Origin: Streptomyces coacervatus
GTDB lineage: Bacteria > Actinomycetota > Actinomycetes > Streptomycetales > Streptomycetaceae
Assembly: GCF_029223485.1 (NCBI RefSeq)
Contig: NZ_JARHTP010000004.1
Location: 496,001-560,000, forward strand
Length of the DNA stretch: 64,000 nt
Direction: 5' to 3'
Shown: piece after piece, positions 1 through 9,583 of the stretch
Position numbering within the stretch: position 1 is the first letter of the stretch
Layout: every line of letters starts with the position of its first letter
Program-made: the position numbers and the translations under genes
The notes under the pieces: model-generated
What the model was told of the DNA's origin: nothing
The model's database searches: none
What the model saw: the letters and a program-made list of their open reading frames with translations, nothing else

Positions 1-50
1 GCACGGGTGCGCAGCCGTCGCTGACTCGACGCCCGATCCTGGACCCCTAA

Positions 51-80
51 TTGTTAATGGGATCCATTTTCATGTAGCGT
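51..80 (+). promoter_or_regulatory. Candidate promoter with overlapping Zur-like box
   Basis: A -35-like TTGTTA (51-56) and a -10-like TAGCGT (75-80) are 18 bp apart. Between them lies an inverted repeat with arms TGTTAATGG (52-60) and CCATTTTCA (64-72); the inner AATGG/CCATT is a perfect match. The right half (58-72) resembles the streptomycete Zur box (TGAAAATCATTTTCA type). A repressor bound here would cover the promoter. The call rests on the motif plus the two zinc-starvation genes downstream. Confidence 0.6.
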
Positions 81-111
81 CCTCGGTGCTTGCCCACCGA
101 GGAGGTTTCCC

Positions 112-282
112 ATGGCTGTTCCCAAGCGGAAGATGTCCCGCAGCAACACCCGCCACCGCCGCGCCCAGTGGAAGGCGGCCACCCCGCAGCTCGTCCCGTT
201 CACCCTCGACGGCGTCACCCATCTCGTACCGCAGCACCTGGTCAGGGCGTACGAGCGCGGGCTGCTGCGCCCCGAAGGCTGA
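112..282 (+). CDS. rpmF: Cysteine-free 50S ribosomal protein L32 paralogue
   Basis: A 56-residue L32 of the large ribosomal subunit. It keeps the L32 N-terminal signature ([17 protein letters not shown]) but has no cysteine anywhere, so the four-cysteine zinc ribbon of ordinary L32 is missing. Cys-free ribosomal proteins are known to replace the zinc-binding copies when zinc is scarce, under Zur control, which releases zinc for other uses. ATG 112 follows a strong GAGGAGG (99-105). The gene ends 7 nt before a COG0523 GTPase, so the two are probably one transcript behind the Zur-like box. Confidence 0.92.
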   Translation: MAVPKRKMSRSNTRHRRAQWKAATPQLVPFTLDGVTHLVPQHLVRAYERGLLRPEG

Positions 283-289
283 GCCCGCA

Positions 290-1531
290 ATGCCGTACGA
301 CATGCCGCACGACCGCCTGCCCGTCACCGTCCTGTCCGGCTTTCTCGGGGCGGGCAAGACCACGCTGCTCAACCACGTCCTCGCGAACCGCGAGGGCCTG
401 CGGGTGGCCGTCATCGTCAACGACATGAGCGAGGTCAACATCGACGCCGCGCTGGTGCGCGGCGGTGAGGCCGCCCTCTCGCGGACCGAGGAACGTCTCG
501 TCGAGATGACGAACGGCTGCATCTGCTGCACCCTGCGCGACGACTTGTTGGAGGAGGTCGACCGGCTGGCTCGCGAGGGCCGCTTCGACCATCTCCTGAT
601 CGAGTCGTCCGGTATCTCCGAGCCGATGCCGGTCGCGGCCACCTTCGCGTTCGCCCGCGACGACGGCGCGACCCTCGGCGATGTCGCCGAGCTGGACACC
701 ATGGTCACGGTCGTGGACGCGGCGAACTTCCTGCCGGAGCTGGAGGGCGGCGACGAACTCGCCGAACGCGGCCTCGCCCCCTACGAGGACGACGAGCGCA
801 CCGTCAGCGATCTCCTCGTCGACCAGGTCGAGTTCGCGGACGTCATCGTCCTGAACAAGCTGGACCTGGTGGACTCCCGGACCGCCGACCGGCTGCGGGC
901 GGCGCTCGCCCGCCTCAACCCCCTCGCCCGCATCGTCCCGGCCACCCATGCGCGCGTGGACGTCCAACAGGTCCTCGGCACCCGCCTGTTCGACCTCGAA
1001 CGCGCCCAGCAGGCGCCGGGCTGGGTGCGGGAGCTCAACGGCGACCATGTGCCCGAGACGGAGGAGTACGGCATCTCGTCGACCGTCTTCCGCTCCGAAC
1101 TCCCCTTCCACCCGGGCCGGTTGTGGCAGTTCGTGACCGAGGACCTGGACGGCGGCGCATTCGGCCGGGTCCTGCGCTCGAAGGGCTTCTTCACCCTGGC
1201 CGGCCGCTCCCGGGTGACGGGCCTGTGGTCCCAGGCCGGCTCGGTGGCCCGCTTCGAGCCGTCGGCCGCGCGTGATCCCGAGGCGCCGTATGCGCAGGAA
1301 CTGGTGCTGATCGGCGTCCAGTTGAAGGCGGACAGGATTCAAGCCGTCCTGGCGGACTGCCTCATGAGGCCCGGCGAACGCCTCCCTGACGTCGACCCGT
1401 TCCCCGCCTGGGACACGTACGGCATCGACGACATCTGCGAGCACGAGCAACAAGTCCGCCATATCCCGACTCCTGCCGACATCCTGGACATGGTCCGCAC
1501 ATCTGAGGATCCTCGTATCCGAGCGGTGTGA
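290..1531 (+). CDS. CobW/COG0523-type GTPase, likely zinc metallochaperone
   Basis: A 413-residue G3E-family GTPase. It has the Walker A motif GFLGAGKTT (residues 17-25), the family-defining CxCC metal motif CICC (77-80), an NKLD guanine-specificity motif near residue 190, and the CobW C-terminal domain. Members of this family paired with Cys-free ribosomal proteins are thought to deliver zinc to target enzymes during starvation. ATG 290 lies 7 nt after rpmF; an internal ATG at 302 is the alternative start. The TGA overlaps the GTG of the following patatin gene, so translation is probably coupled. The exact client protein cannot be told from the sequence. Confidence 0.88.
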   Translation: MPYDMPHDRLPVTVLSGFLGAGKTTLLNHVLANREGLRVAVIVNDMSEVNIDAALVRGGEAALSRTEERLVEMTNGCICCTLRDDLLEEVDRLAREGRFDHLLIESSGISEPMPVAATFAFARDDGATLGDVAELDTMVTVVDAANFLPELEGGDELAERGLAPYEDDERTVSDLLVDQVEFADVIVLNKLDLVDSRTADRLRAALARLNPLARIVPATHARVDVQQVLGTRLFDLERAQQAPGWVRELNGDHVPETEEYGISSTVFRSELPFHPGRLWQFVTEDLDGGAFGRVLRSKGFFTLAGRSRVTGLWSQAGSVARFEPSAARDPEAPYAQELVLIGVQLKADRIQAVLADCLMRPGERLPDVDPFPAWDTYGIDDICEHEQQVRHIPTPADILDMVRTSEDPRIRAV

Positions 1532-2601
1532 CAGCGCGGCACGCCACCGTGGGCGCGCCCGCGACCGCGACGGGGGTGAGGGCGGTGGAGCCACACGCGG
1601 CTGCCGGCCCGGAGACGAAGTCCCGGGTGGACCTGGTTCTGGAAGGCGGAGGGGTCAAGGGGATCGCCTTCGTCGGTGCGTTGCAGGAGATCTGCGCGGG
1701 GCACACCGTACGGCGGGTGGCGGGTACCTCGGCGGGCGCCGTGGCCGGGGCGCTGCTGGCCGCCGGCTATACGGTGCCCGAGCTCGAAGAGACCCTCAGG
1801 GACATGCAGTTCGCGTCCTTCGAGGACGGCTGGGCACGCCACTTCGGCAAGCCCGGCTGGGCGCTGGCCTTCCTGCTGCACAACGGCGTCTTCAAGGGCG
1901 ATGCGCTGCACGCCTGGATCGAGGAGCGTCTGGCCCGCAAGAACGTCGTGACCTTCAAGGACCTGCGGCACGAGGAGCCGGGGGACGATCCCGGCACGCC
2001 GCCCTACCGCCTGGTCGTCACGGTCAGCGACATCAGCCGGGGCCGGGAGCTGCATCTGCCCTGGGACTGTGAGCAGTTGTTGGGTGTGGACCCGGACACG
2101 CTGAAGGTGGCGGACGCGGTCCGGGCGTCCGCGTCCATCCCGTTCTTCTTCCGGCCCGTCCCCCTCAAATGCGGACCCGACCAGGGCTCGGAACGCCTCG
2201 TGCTGGTCGACGGCGGGATGCTGTCCAACTTCCCCGTGGCCCTCTTCGACCGCCATGACGGACGCCCGCCCCGCTGGCCCACCTGGGGGCTCAAACTCTC
2301 GATGAAGACCACGCCCGCCCAGGACTGGCGCCCCGCCGGCAATCCGGTCACGCTGATCCAGCGGCTGATCTCGACGATGACCGACGCACACGACCGGCTC
2401 CACATCGATGACCCGTCCGTGCAGGAACGTACCGTCTTCATCGACACCGAGTGCGTGCGCTCCACCGACTTCCAGCTCACCCGCGAGCAGGCCGACTACC
2501 TCCTGGCCCAAGGAAAGGACGCGGCCGGCAAGTTCCTGTCCACGTGGGACTTCACCCGGTGGCTGGACCGCCGGCACTCCGGGCCGGACGCGGCCGGCTG
2601 A
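1528..2601 (+). CDS. Patatin-like phospholipase
   Basis: A 357-residue patatin-family lipid acyl hydrolase. It shows the oxyanion-hole motif GGGVKG (residues 40-45), the nucleophile elbow GTSAG with Ser68, and the dyad aspartate in VDGGMLSN near residue 230. No signal peptide is apparent, which suggests cytosolic or peripheral-membrane action. GTG 1528 overlaps the TGA of the upstream GTPase (GTGTGA), a translational-coupling arrangement. This would place a phospholipase in the putative Zur operon, although a separate promoter inside the GTPase gene is possible. The substrate is unknown. Confidence 0.85.
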   Translation: MTARHATVGAPATATGVRAVEPHAAAGPETKSRVDLVLEGGGVKGIAFVGALQEICAGHTVRRVAGTSAGAVAGALLAAGYTVPELEETLRDMQFASFEDGWARHFGKPGWALAFLLHNGVFKGDALHAWIEERLARKNVVTFKDLRHEEPGDDPGTPPYRLVVTVSDISRGRELHLPWDCEQLLGVDPDTLKVADAVRASASIPFFFRPVPLKCGPDQGSERLVLVDGGMLSNFPVALFDRHDGRPPRWPTWGLKLSMKTTPAQDWRPAGNPVTLIQRLISTMTDAHDRLHIDDPSVQERTVFIDTECVRSTDFQLTREQADYLLAQGKDAAGKFLSTWDFTRWLDRRHSGPDAAG

Positions 2602-2624
2602 CGGCACCCGGCGACGGAGGAACC

Positions 2625-3758
2625 ATGAGCCCTCGCGCCCGCCGGCACAGCCCCCTGCGCGCGCCGACTCGCCGTACCGGCAAGCCGGTTGCGGGAAAGC
2701 TGTCGGCGCTCCGTGTCCGGCCCGTCCGGCCCCGGAGCCATCCCTATCCCATCCCCCGGCGGCCCAACACCTGGCTGCACCGCGCCCAGGCCCGCCTGTG
2801 CGTCCTGCGGATGGAACTGGACGCCACCTACCCCCCGCCGGACCGGCCCGCCCGCGACGGCGTGCGGTTCGCGGTGCTGCAGACCGGGGCCGACTGCCTC
2901 CTCGACTCGGCGCAGAACCTGATCAAGGAGGCCGGTGAGCGCCGGTCATGGCTGTGGCGGCTGCGCAGCTGGTGGTCCGGGCACTCCTACGAAGGCACGC
3001 TGGCCTGTCTGCACGCCGCCGACGTCGCCGTCCTCGCCATGTCGCGGCCCCGCCGGGCCTGGCAGCGCCTCGACACGATCCTGGTCACCGCGCGTCCGCT
3101 GCGCCGAGGGGACCCGCGGCTCGCCCGGGTCAGGGCGCTGAAGTCCAAGCAGAATCCGGACGACGAGTGTCTGCCGTGGGCCCTGGCCGCGCTGCTGCAG
3201 GCCGCCTACGCCCTCCAGGAGGAGCGCGCGGTGCGCAGCCGCAACTTCCGCAACCGGCTCATCCGGGCCGGCTCGGTCCTCTGCCTCCTGCTCGCCGCCG
3301 CTCTCGTCGCGCCCCTGTGGGTCGACGGCGCCGTCCCCGTCTGCGAAGCGGGCCGCAACTGCCCGGACTCCCTGGCGCCCGGCGTACGCGAGGTCGGTGT
3401 CGTCATGCTGCTCGGCGTGCTCGGCGCCGCCCTGCATGTGGCGGCGCGGCTCCAGCAGATGGGCGGCAGCTGGAACCCGTACGGGCTGCCGCTGTTCCAG
3501 GAGCTGATCAAACTGCCCACCGGCGCCCTGACCGCGGTGACCGGGCTGGTGCTGGTGGACACCGCCGCCCTGCCCGTTATCCAGGCACCCGATGCGTGGC
3601 GTGGCGTCATGACCTACGCCGTCGTGTTCGGGGTGGCCCAGCTGGCGCTGACCCGCACCATCGACCAGCGCGCCGAGAAGCTCCTGGCGGCGGAGCCCGC
3701 TCCGGACGAGGTGAAGCAGCTGGAGAAGGCACCGGAGGATCACCAGGACATCATCTGA
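2625..3758 (+). CDS. Membrane protein of unknown function
   Basis: A 377-residue protein I do not recognise. The first ~60 residues are very basic and proline-rich. The middle is soluble and alpha-helical. The C-terminal half has about four hydrophobic segments (LCLLLAAALVAPLWV, VVMLLGVLGAALHVAA, LTAVTGLVLVDTAALPV, TYAVVFGVAQLAL), and the tail is charged and predicted helical. ATG 2625 is preceded by GGAGG (2616-2620). It starts 23 nt after the patatin gene, so it is probably the last gene of that operon. Nothing in it points to a specific function. Confidence 0.75.
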   Translation: MSPRARRHSPLRAPTRRTGKPVAGKLSALRVRPVRPRSHPYPIPRRPNTWLHRAQARLCVLRMELDATYPPPDRPARDGVRFAVLQTGADCLLDSAQNLIKEAGERRSWLWRLRSWWSGHSYEGTLACLHAADVAVLAMSRPRRAWQRLDTILVTARPLRRGDPRLARVRALKSKQNPDDECLPWALAALLQAAYALQEERAVRSRNFRNRLIRAGSVLCLLLAAALVAPLWVDGAVPVCEAGRNCPDSLAPGVREVGVVMLLGVLGAALHVAARLQQMGGSWNPYGLPLFQELIKLPTGALTAVTGLVLVDTAALPVIQAPDAWRGVMTYAVVFGVAQLALTRTIDQRAEKLLAAEPAPDEVKQLEKAPEDHQDII

Positions 3759-3842
3759 CCGTACGTGACTGGACTTGACCCGTTGTGACCGATAGGGCGG
3801 GCGGGGCGGGAATGCCGTGGCCCGTCATGCGTTGAACTCCAT

Positions 3843-4844
3843 GTGAGTTCCTTGATCGCCGCCACCCGCTTCTCCGTCCTCGACCGCTCCCGCACCCGCG
3901 AGGGGCACAGCGGCGCCGAGGCGCTGCGCGACACCGTGCGGCTGGCACAGGAGCTGGAGGGGCTCGGCTATCACCGCTTCTGGGTGTCCGAGCATCACGG
4001 GGTGCCGGGCGTGGCCGGTTCCGCGCCGACCGTGCTGGCCGCCGCCGTCGCGGGTGCGACGAGCACGATCCGGGTCGGCACGGGCGGTGTGATGCTGCCC
4101 AACCACCAACCCCTCGTCGTGGCCGAGCAGTTCGGGGTGCTGGAGTCCCTCTTCCCCGGTCGGATCGACATGGGGCTGGGGCGGTCGGTCGGCTTCACGG
4201 ACGGGGTGCGCAGGGCGCTTGGGCGGGACAAGGGCGACGCCGAGGACTTCGGGGCACAGCTGGAGGAACTGCTGGGCTGGTTCCGCGGGACGTCCCCGAC
4301 GGGTGTGCACGCACGCCCCGCGGAGGGCCTGACCGTGCCGCCGTTCGTGCTGGCCATGGGCGAGGGCGCCGCGGTCGCGGCCCGCGCGGGCCTGCCGATG
4401 GTCATCGGCGACCTCCGGGGCCGCGAGAAGATGCAGCGCGGCATCGACCACTACCGCACCCACTTCCGGCCCTCCCCGTGGGCGAGCGAACCGTACGTCG
4501 TCATCTCCGGCTCGATCGCCGTGGCCGCCACCCCCGAGGAGGCCCGGCGGCTGCTGGTCCCGGAGGCCTGGTCAATGGCGTACTCCCGCACCCACGGCAC
4601 CTTCCCACCGCTGCCGCCCGCCGAGCGCGTCGAGGCCCTCGCGATGACCGCAAAGGAACGCGGCTTCTACGAGTCCGGGCTCGCCGGCCACCTCGCGGGC
4701 ACCGAGGAGCAGGTCGCGCACGAGTTGGAGACGGTGCTGAAGGAGACGGGGGCGCAGGAGGTGCTGGTCACCACGAGTACATACGACCGGGCGGCGCTGC
4801 TGGACTCGTACCGGCGGCTTGCCCGTATCGCCTGCCGGTGGTGA
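3843..4844 (+). CDS. LLM-class flavin-dependent oxidoreductase (MsnO8-like)
   Basis: A 333-residue luciferase-like TIM-barrel monooxygenase. Typical features are the opening strand SLIAATRFSVLDRS, the WVSEHHG segment on the substrate/flavin face, and RIDMGLGRSVGF. Such enzymes use FMNH2 or F420H2; the physiological substrate is unknown. GTG 3843 is the only plausible start near the conserved N-terminus, because the ATG at 3841 runs into a stop. It stands alone, 84 nt after the membrane-protein gene. An FMN reductase gene lies about 1 kb downstream and could supply reduced flavin, but that link is inference. Confidence 0.85.
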   Translation: MSSLIAATRFSVLDRSRTREGHSGAEALRDTVRLAQELEGLGYHRFWVSEHHGVPGVAGSAPTVLAAAVAGATSTIRVGTGGVMLPNHQPLVVAEQFGVLESLFPGRIDMGLGRSVGFTDGVRRALGRDKGDAEDFGAQLEELLGWFRGTSPTGVHARPAEGLTVPPFVLAMGEGAAVAARAGLPMVIGDLRGREKMQRGIDHYRTHFRPSPWASEPYVVISGSIAVAATPEEARRLLVPEAWSMAYSRTHGTFPPLPPAERVEALAMTAKERGFYESGLAGHLAGTEEQVAHELETVLKETGAQEVLVTTSTYDRAALLDSYRRLARIACRW

Positions 4845-4873
4845 TCACTGTCCGGAAGCGGGCGGTGCCCGGG

Positions 4874-5710
4874 TTACGAGATGGCCCGGAGCCGGCCGCG
4901 CGGCCGGCTGCGGAGTTGGTCGACGGCCTGGGCAGTCTGTTCGTCCGCGGGCAGAAAGACCACCAACTGCTGGGCGTCCGAAGGGAGTTCGAGCATCTCG
5001 CGGGCCAGCCGAAGTTCGCGCCCGGACGGGTGGTTGAGACGGAGGGCGCCACGCTGCGGAACCACGTGCCGGTTCAGACGGCCCGTGAAGTCGGGGCCGG
5101 CAACGGGGGCGAGTTCGGCGGTGAACCACTCGGAACTCCCAACGGTGGGTCCGAGCCACAGGTCGAAGGCCTGCTGGTCGGCTACGTCGTCCCAGTCGGC
5201 GAAGAACGTCCGGGCGCGCGGGTCGGTGAAGACGTAGCGGGTGAGGTTCGGGGCGTCCGCGTCGAGCAGTCCGGCGCCGCTCATCACCGATTCGTAGCTG
5301 CTGGTGTGGGCGAGGACGTCACCCAACCGGTTGGTGACCACGGCAATGCCCGGCTCGAGGAGGCGGAGTGTCTCAAGGACCGACGGCCGGACCTGGCGGC
5401 GCGGTGGTGCGGGCTGGGTGTGAACGGAGCACTCGCCGCCGGTGATCTTCGCGAGGTAGCGCAGGTGGTTGCGCTCCTCGGGGTCGAGGCTGAGCGCATC
5501 GGCGAGCGCGTTCACCACCGCCACCGACGGGTTGCGGTCACGGCCCTGTTCCATGCGGGTGAGGTATTCGACGCTGATGCCGGCCCGCGCGGCGAGGTCC
5601 AGCCGCCGCAGGCCCGGCGAGCGGCGGCGGCCGTGCGTCGGCAGTCCCACCGATTCGGGCTGGATGCTGTCGCGCTTGGCCCGGATGAAGTCCCCCAACG
5701 GCGTGCCCAT
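4874..5710 (-). CDS. MmyB-family XRE transcriptional regulator
   Basis: A 278-residue regulator with an N-terminal XRE helix-turn-helix (about residues 10-85, including LAARAGISVEYLTRMEQGR) and a C-terminal MmyB-like ligand-binding domain with PAS-like fold (about 105-265, including WFTAELAPVAGPDF and NHPSGRELRL). In streptomycetes such regulators commonly sit divergent from the oxidoreductase they control, as here with the FMN reductase. The shared 112-bp spacer contains an inverted repeat (5748-5780). The ligand may be a fatty acid or flavin-like molecule, but the sequence does not settle it. Confidence 0.88.
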   Translation of the reverse strand: MGTPLGDFIRAKRDSIQPESVGLPTHGRRRSPGLRRLDLAARAGISVEYLTRMEQGRDRNPSVAVVNALADALSLDPEERNHLRYLAKITGGECSVHTQPAPPRRQVRPSVLETLRLLEPGIAVVTNRLGDVLAHTSSYESVMSGAGLLDADAPNLTRYVFTDPRARTFFADWDDVADQQAFDLWLGPTVGSSEWFTAELAPVAGPDFTGRLNRHVVPQRGALRLNHPSGRELRLAREMLELPSDAQQLVVFLPADEQTAQAVDQLRSRPRGRLRAIS

Positions 5711-5747
5711 GGGGGGAGCATAAGACGCTGCCCGCCAATCTCGGAGG

Positions 5748-5780
5748 GCTCAGCATGGCCCTGTGGGGGCCAGCCTGAGC
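5748..5780. promoter_or_regulatory. Inverted repeat, possible operator of the MmyB regulator
   Basis: Arms GCTCAGCATGGCCC (5748-5761) and GGGCCAGCCTGAGC (5767-5780) pair at 12 of 14 positions around a 5-nt centre. It lies in the divergent spacer between the MmyB regulator and the FMN reductase. Operator function is inferred from position only; a hairpin in the reductase leader is the alternative. Confidence 0.4.
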
Positions 5781-5822
5781 ACGGTCTGGTTGGCGTCACG
5801 GCGCCGCGTGATCGTGGTGGGC

Positions 5823-6419
5823 ATGAAGCAGAACAAGCACAAACTGGTGATCATCGTCGGAAGTGTCCGTGACGGACGGTTCGGCCCGGCCGTGGCCTCG
5901 TGGGTGGCCGAACAGGCAGGCGCTCACGGTGGTTTCGACGCGGAGGTCGTCGATCTGGCCGAGATCGACATCCCGTTGGCACTGCCTGCGGCGTCGCCGA
6001 AGTACGCCGGTGACGCCTACCCCCGTCCGGCCGGGATGGCGGCACTGACGTCTGCGCTGGAGGACGCCGACGCGTTCATCGTGGTCACGCCGGAGTACAA
6101 CCACAGTTATCCCGCGTCGTTGAAGGCGGCCATCGACTGGCACTTCACCCAGTGGACGGCCAAGCCCGTCGCCTTCGTCAGCTACGGCGGCGCGGCGGGT
6201 GGCCGGCACGCGGTCCTGCATCTGGAGAACGTGCTGACCGAACTGCACGCGGTGACGATCCGCGACGGTCTCGCCTTCCCGAACTACTTCACCTCGTGGC
6301 AGGACGGTCGCCCCCTCGACCCCGAGGCCCCCGGCTACGCCAAGACGCTGCTCGAGCAGTTGGCCTGGTGGGCCGGTGCACTACGGTCGGCGCGCGAAGC
6401 CGCACCCTACCCGGCGTGA
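5823..6419 (+). CDS. NADPH-dependent FMN reductase family oxidoreductase
   Basis: A 198-residue flavodoxin-fold reductase. The phosphate-binding motif GSVRDGRFG follows the first strand, and the flavin-contact motif PEYNHSYPASLKAAIDW is intact, both standard for the NADPH-dependent FMN reductase/azoreductase-like family. I place the start at ATG 5823 (MKQNKHKLVIIVGS). An in-frame upstream start at 5763 would add 20 residues that do not fit the family. It is divergent from the MmyB regulator, its probable controller. It could recycle FMNH2 or reduce quinones. Confidence 0.87.
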   Translation: MKQNKHKLVIIVGSVRDGRFGPAVASWVAEQAGAHGGFDAEVVDLAEIDIPLALPAASPKYAGDAYPRPAGMAALTSALEDADAFIVVTPEYNHSYPASLKAAIDWHFTQWTAKPVAFVSYGGAAGGRHAVLHLENVLTELHAVTIRDGLAFPNYFTSWQDGRPLDPEAPGYAKTLLEQLAWWAGALRSAREAAPYPA

Positions 6420-6511
6420 GCTGGGACGACGTCACACAGGCGACGCCGACGGCTTAGAATCGCGGCGTTTGTCCCCCGCCGCAGCCGAAGACCCGCACGG
6501 AGTTCCCGTTC

Positions 6512-8854
6512 ATGCACGACCCACACGACCCCTACGTCCGCGTCCGCGGCGCCCGCGAGCACAATCTCAAGGGTGTGGACGTCGACATCCCGCGGGATGT
6601 GTTGACCGTGTTCACAGGGGTGTCCGGGTCCGGGAAGTCCTCGCTTGCCTTCGGCACCATCTACGCCGAGGCCCAGCGCCGCTACTTCGAGTCGGTCGCA
6701 CCATACGCGCGCCGTCTCATCCACCAGGTCGGTGCGCCGAAGGTCGGGGAGATCACCGGCCTGCCGCCCGCCGTCTCCCTCCAGCAGCGCCGCTCCGCCC
6801 CGACGTCCCGCTCGTCCGTCGGCACGGTCACCAATCTCTCGAACTCCCTGCGGATGCTGTTCTCCCGCGTCGGCGACTACCCGCCCGGCGCCGAGCGCCT
6901 CGACTCCGACGCCTTCTCCCCCAACACGGCCGCCGGAGCCTGCCCCGAGTGCCACGGCCTGGGCCAGGTCCACCGTACGACCGAGGAGTTGCTGGTTCCC
7001 GACCCGTCGCTGTCGATCCGGGAGGGTGCGATCGCCGCATGGCCGGGCGCCTGGCAGGGCAAGAACCTTCGCGACATCCTCGACGCACTCGGCCACGACG
7101 TGGACCGTCCGTGGCGTGAACTGCCCGCCGAGCAGCGGGAGTGGATCCTGTTCACCGACGAGCAGCCGGTCGTCACCGTGCACCCGGTACGCGACGCCGA
7201 CCGCATCCAACGGCCGTACCAGGGCACGTACATGAGCGCCCGCCGGTACGTCATGAAGACCTTCTCCGACTCCAAGAGCCCCACGCTGCGGGCCAAGGCC
7301 GAACGCTTCCTGGCCAGTGCGCCCTGCCCGGCGTGCGGCGGCAGCAGGCTGCGTCCGGAGGCGCTGGCGGTGACCTTCGCGGGCCGCACGATCGCCGAGC
7401 TGGCCGCGCTGCCACTGACCGATCTCGCGGGCCATCTGGTGGCGGGCGACGAGACCGCCCGCGTCCTCACCGAAGACCTCGACTCCCGTATCGCGCCCAT
7501 CCTCGAACTCGGCCTCGGCTACCTCAGCCTGGACCGCTCCACCCCCACCCTCTCGGCGGGCGAGCTGCAACGGCTGCGCCTCGCGACGCAACTGCGCTCC
7601 GGGCTCTTCGGTGTCGTCTACGTCCTCGACGAGCCGTCCGCGGGACTGCACCCGGCGGACACGGAGGCCCTGCTCACGGTCCTGGAGCGGCTGAAGTCGG
7701 CGGGCAACTCGGTGTTCGTGGTCGAGCACCACCTCGATGTCGTGCGCGGCGCCGACTGGCTGGTGGACGTGGGCCCGCGGGCCGGCGAGCACGGCGGAGA
7801 GGTGCTGCACAGCGGCCCGGTGGCGGAACTGGCCTCGGTCCCTCAGTCGGCGACGGCCCGCTTCCTCTTCGACCGCTCCCCCGCTGCCGTACGCCAAGTA
7901 CGCACTGCCCGCGGCCAGTTGAAGGTCGGCCCGGTCACCCGGCACAACCTGCGCGGGGTGACGGCAGAGTTCCCGCTCGGCGTGTTCACCGCGGTCACGG
8001 GTGTCTCGGGCTCCGGCAAGTCGACCCTCATCGGGGAGAGCACCGAGGACCTGACGGGCGTGGAACGCCTGGTGTCGGTCGACCAGAAGCCGATCGGGCG
8101 CACGCCGCGCTCCAACCTGGCCACCTACACGGGCTTGTTCGATGTCGTACGCAAGGTGTTCGCGGCCACCGACGAGGCGCGCGCCCGGGACTACGGCGTC
8201 GGCCGTTTCTCCTTCAACGTCGCCGGCGGGCGCTGCGAGACCTGCCAGGGCGAGGGGTTCGTCAGCGTCGAGCTGCTGTTCCTGCCGAGCACATACGCGC
8301 CGTGCCCGGACTGCGGCGGGGACCGCTACAACCCCGAGACGCTCCAAGTGACGTACCGGGGGCGGAACATCGCGCAGGTGCTGGACCTGACGGTGGAGAG
8401 CGCGGCGGAGTTCTTCGCGGATACCCCGTCGGTGGCCCGCAGCCTCACCACGCTGCTGGACGTGGGCCTCGGCTATCTGCGCCTGGGCCAGCCCGCCACC
8501 GAACTGTCGGGCGGCGAGGCGCAGCGCATCAAGCTGGCCAGCGAGCTGCAGCGCGGTCGCCGCGGTCACACCCTCTACCTACTCGACGAGCCGACCACCG
8601 GTCTCCACCCGGCCGACGTCGAGGTCCTGATGCGCCAGCTCCATGGCCTCGTCGACGCCGGTCACACCGTGATCGTCGTCGAGCACGACATGTCGGTGGT
8701 GGCGGGCGCGGACTGGGTGATCGATCTGGGTCCGGGCGGCGGGGACGCGGGCGGACGGATCGTGGCGGCGGGGACACCGACGGAGGTGGCGGGCGTGCCG
8801 GGGAGCGCTACGGCGCCGTATCTGGGCCGGGTGCTGCCGCCGCTGAAGGTGTGA
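6512..8854 (+). CDS. Short UvrA-like ATPase (UvrA2/DrrC type)
   Basis: A 780-residue ABC-type protein with two nucleotide-binding halves, each with Walker A ([10 protein letters not shown] and [10 protein letters not shown]), ABC signature (LSAGELQRL and LSGGEAQRI) and Walker B ([11 protein letters not shown] and [11 protein letters not shown]). Zinc modules are visible as CPECHG/CPACGG and CETCQG/CPDCGG. Housekeeping UvrA is about 950-1010 residues. The length deficit lies in the first half between the Walker A motif and CPECHG, where the UvrB-binding domain normally sits. UvrA proteins of this form are linked to resistance against DNA-binding drugs. ATG 6512 begins the conserved start ([14 protein letters not shown]). 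It stands alone. Confidence 0.9.
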   Translation: MHDPHDPYVRVRGAREHNLKGVDVDIPRDVLTVFTGVSGSGKSSLAFGTIYAEAQRRYFESVAPYARRLIHQVGAPKVGEITGLPPAVSLQQRRSAPTSRSSVGTVTNLSNSLRMLFSRVGDYPPGAERLDSDAFSPNTAAGACPECHGLGQVHRTTEELLVPDPSLSIREGAIAAWPGAWQGKNLRDILDALGHDVDRPWRELPAEQREWILFTDEQPVVTVHPVRDADRIQRPYQGTYMSARRYVMKTFSDSKSPTLRAKAERFLASAPCPACGGSRLRPEALAVTFAGRTIAELAALPLTDLAGHLVAGDETARVLTEDLDSRIAPILELGLGYLSLDRSTPTLSAGELQRLRLATQLRSGLFGVVYVLDEPSAGLHPADTEALLTVLERLKSAGNSVFVVEHHLDVVRGADWLVDVGPRAGEHGGEVLHSGPVAELASVPQSATARFLFDRSPAAVRQVRTARGQLKVGPVTRHNLRGVTAEFPLGVFTAVTGVSGSGKSTLIGESTEDLTGVERLVSVDQKPIGRTPRSNLATYTGLFDVVRKVFAATDEARARDYGVGRFSFNVAGGRCETCQGEGFVSVELLFLPSTYAPCPDCGGDRYNPETLQVTYRGRNIAQVLDLTVESAAEFFADTPSVARSLTTLLDVGLGYLRLGQPATELSGGEAQRIKLASELQRGRRGHTLYLLDEPTTGLHPADVEVLMRQLHGLVDAGHTVIVVEHDMSVVAGADWVIDLGPGGGDAGGRIVAAGTPTEVAGVPGSATAPYLGRVLPPLKV

Positions 8855-8884
8855 GTGCCGCAGGGGCAGGGCCCGGTTCCGGCA

Positions 8885-9403
8885 TCACAGGGATGCGAGC
8901 CAGGCCGCGGTCTCGTCGGGGTGCGAGAACCGGAGGGTGTGCAGGGGCGCGAAGCGCGGATCGCCGGTGCGCCGGGCGATCTCGTGGCGGCGTCCCGCGT
9001 GTTGCGACCAGGCCCACCACACCGGGTGTTCCTTGCTGAGCCAGCCCGCCCAGGTCTCCTTGTTGCCGCCGAAGACGGGCTCACGGGTGACCGAGCGCCG
9101 CAGCGAACGGCGCAGGACGCGGGGCATCACGACGCGCTTGCCGTAGTCCAGCCAGAGCACGGTGTCGGCCCGCCCCCAGAGCAGGTCACGGACTTCCGGG
9201 TAGCCCATCGAGTCGATGATCCAGCGGGGTTCGGCCGCGACGCTCGACACCGCCTCGGTCAATCTGTCATTGACAGCCCAGTCGGGACCGGTGAAGTACA
9301 GGGCGTCCATCTCGTGGTACGGCACGTCCAGACGCTCGCCCACGGCCTGCGCGAGCGTCGATTTCCCCGCACCCGTGACACCCACCACCAGGATCCGCTC
9401 CAC
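8885..9403 (-). CDS. P-loop NTPase, adenylate kinase/FlaR-like
   Basis: A 172-residue P-loop protein with Walker A GVTGAGKST (residues 8-16) right after the first strand, followed by features of the FlaR / topology-modulation-protein group: YHEMDALYFTGPDW, WIIDSMGYPEVRDLLW and the RVVMPRVLRRSLRRSV lid-like basic helix. These are small nucleoside- or nucleotide-kinase-like enzymes of unknown substrate. It ends 30 nt from the UvrA-like gene and is convergent with it. Confidence 0.8.
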   Translation of the reverse strand: MERILVVGVTGAGKSTLAQAVGERLDVPYHEMDALYFTGPDWAVNDRLTEAVSSVAAEPRWIIDSMGYPEVRDLLWGRADTVLWLDYGKRVVMPRVLRRSLRRSVTREPVFGGNKETWAGWLSKEHPVWWAWSQHAGRRHEIARRTGDPRFAPLHTLRFSHPDETAAWLASL

Positions 9404-9532
9404 GCGCGCACCCTACTTGACCCTGCCAGCACCGCTGACGCGCCATCGCCGAACGTCAGGCGGAATGACAGCTGAAGCCCTGCAGAGCCTTTCGCCGCGT
9501 AGGCGACCGCCCTTCACGCCCACAGCACGGAC

Positions 9533-9564
9533 GCGGCTCCGAGCGGTCAACCGCTCGGAGCCGC
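9533..9564. terminator. Hairpin terminator
   Basis: A perfect 14-bp stem (GCGGCTCCGAGCGG at 9533-9546, complement at 9551-9564) with a 4-nt loop. It lies just downstream of the stop of the minus-strand AlaRS-like gene. There is no U-run, as is usual in Streptomyces. Confidence 0.8.
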
Positions 9565-9583
9565 GGTGTTGTCCCCGGACGCG

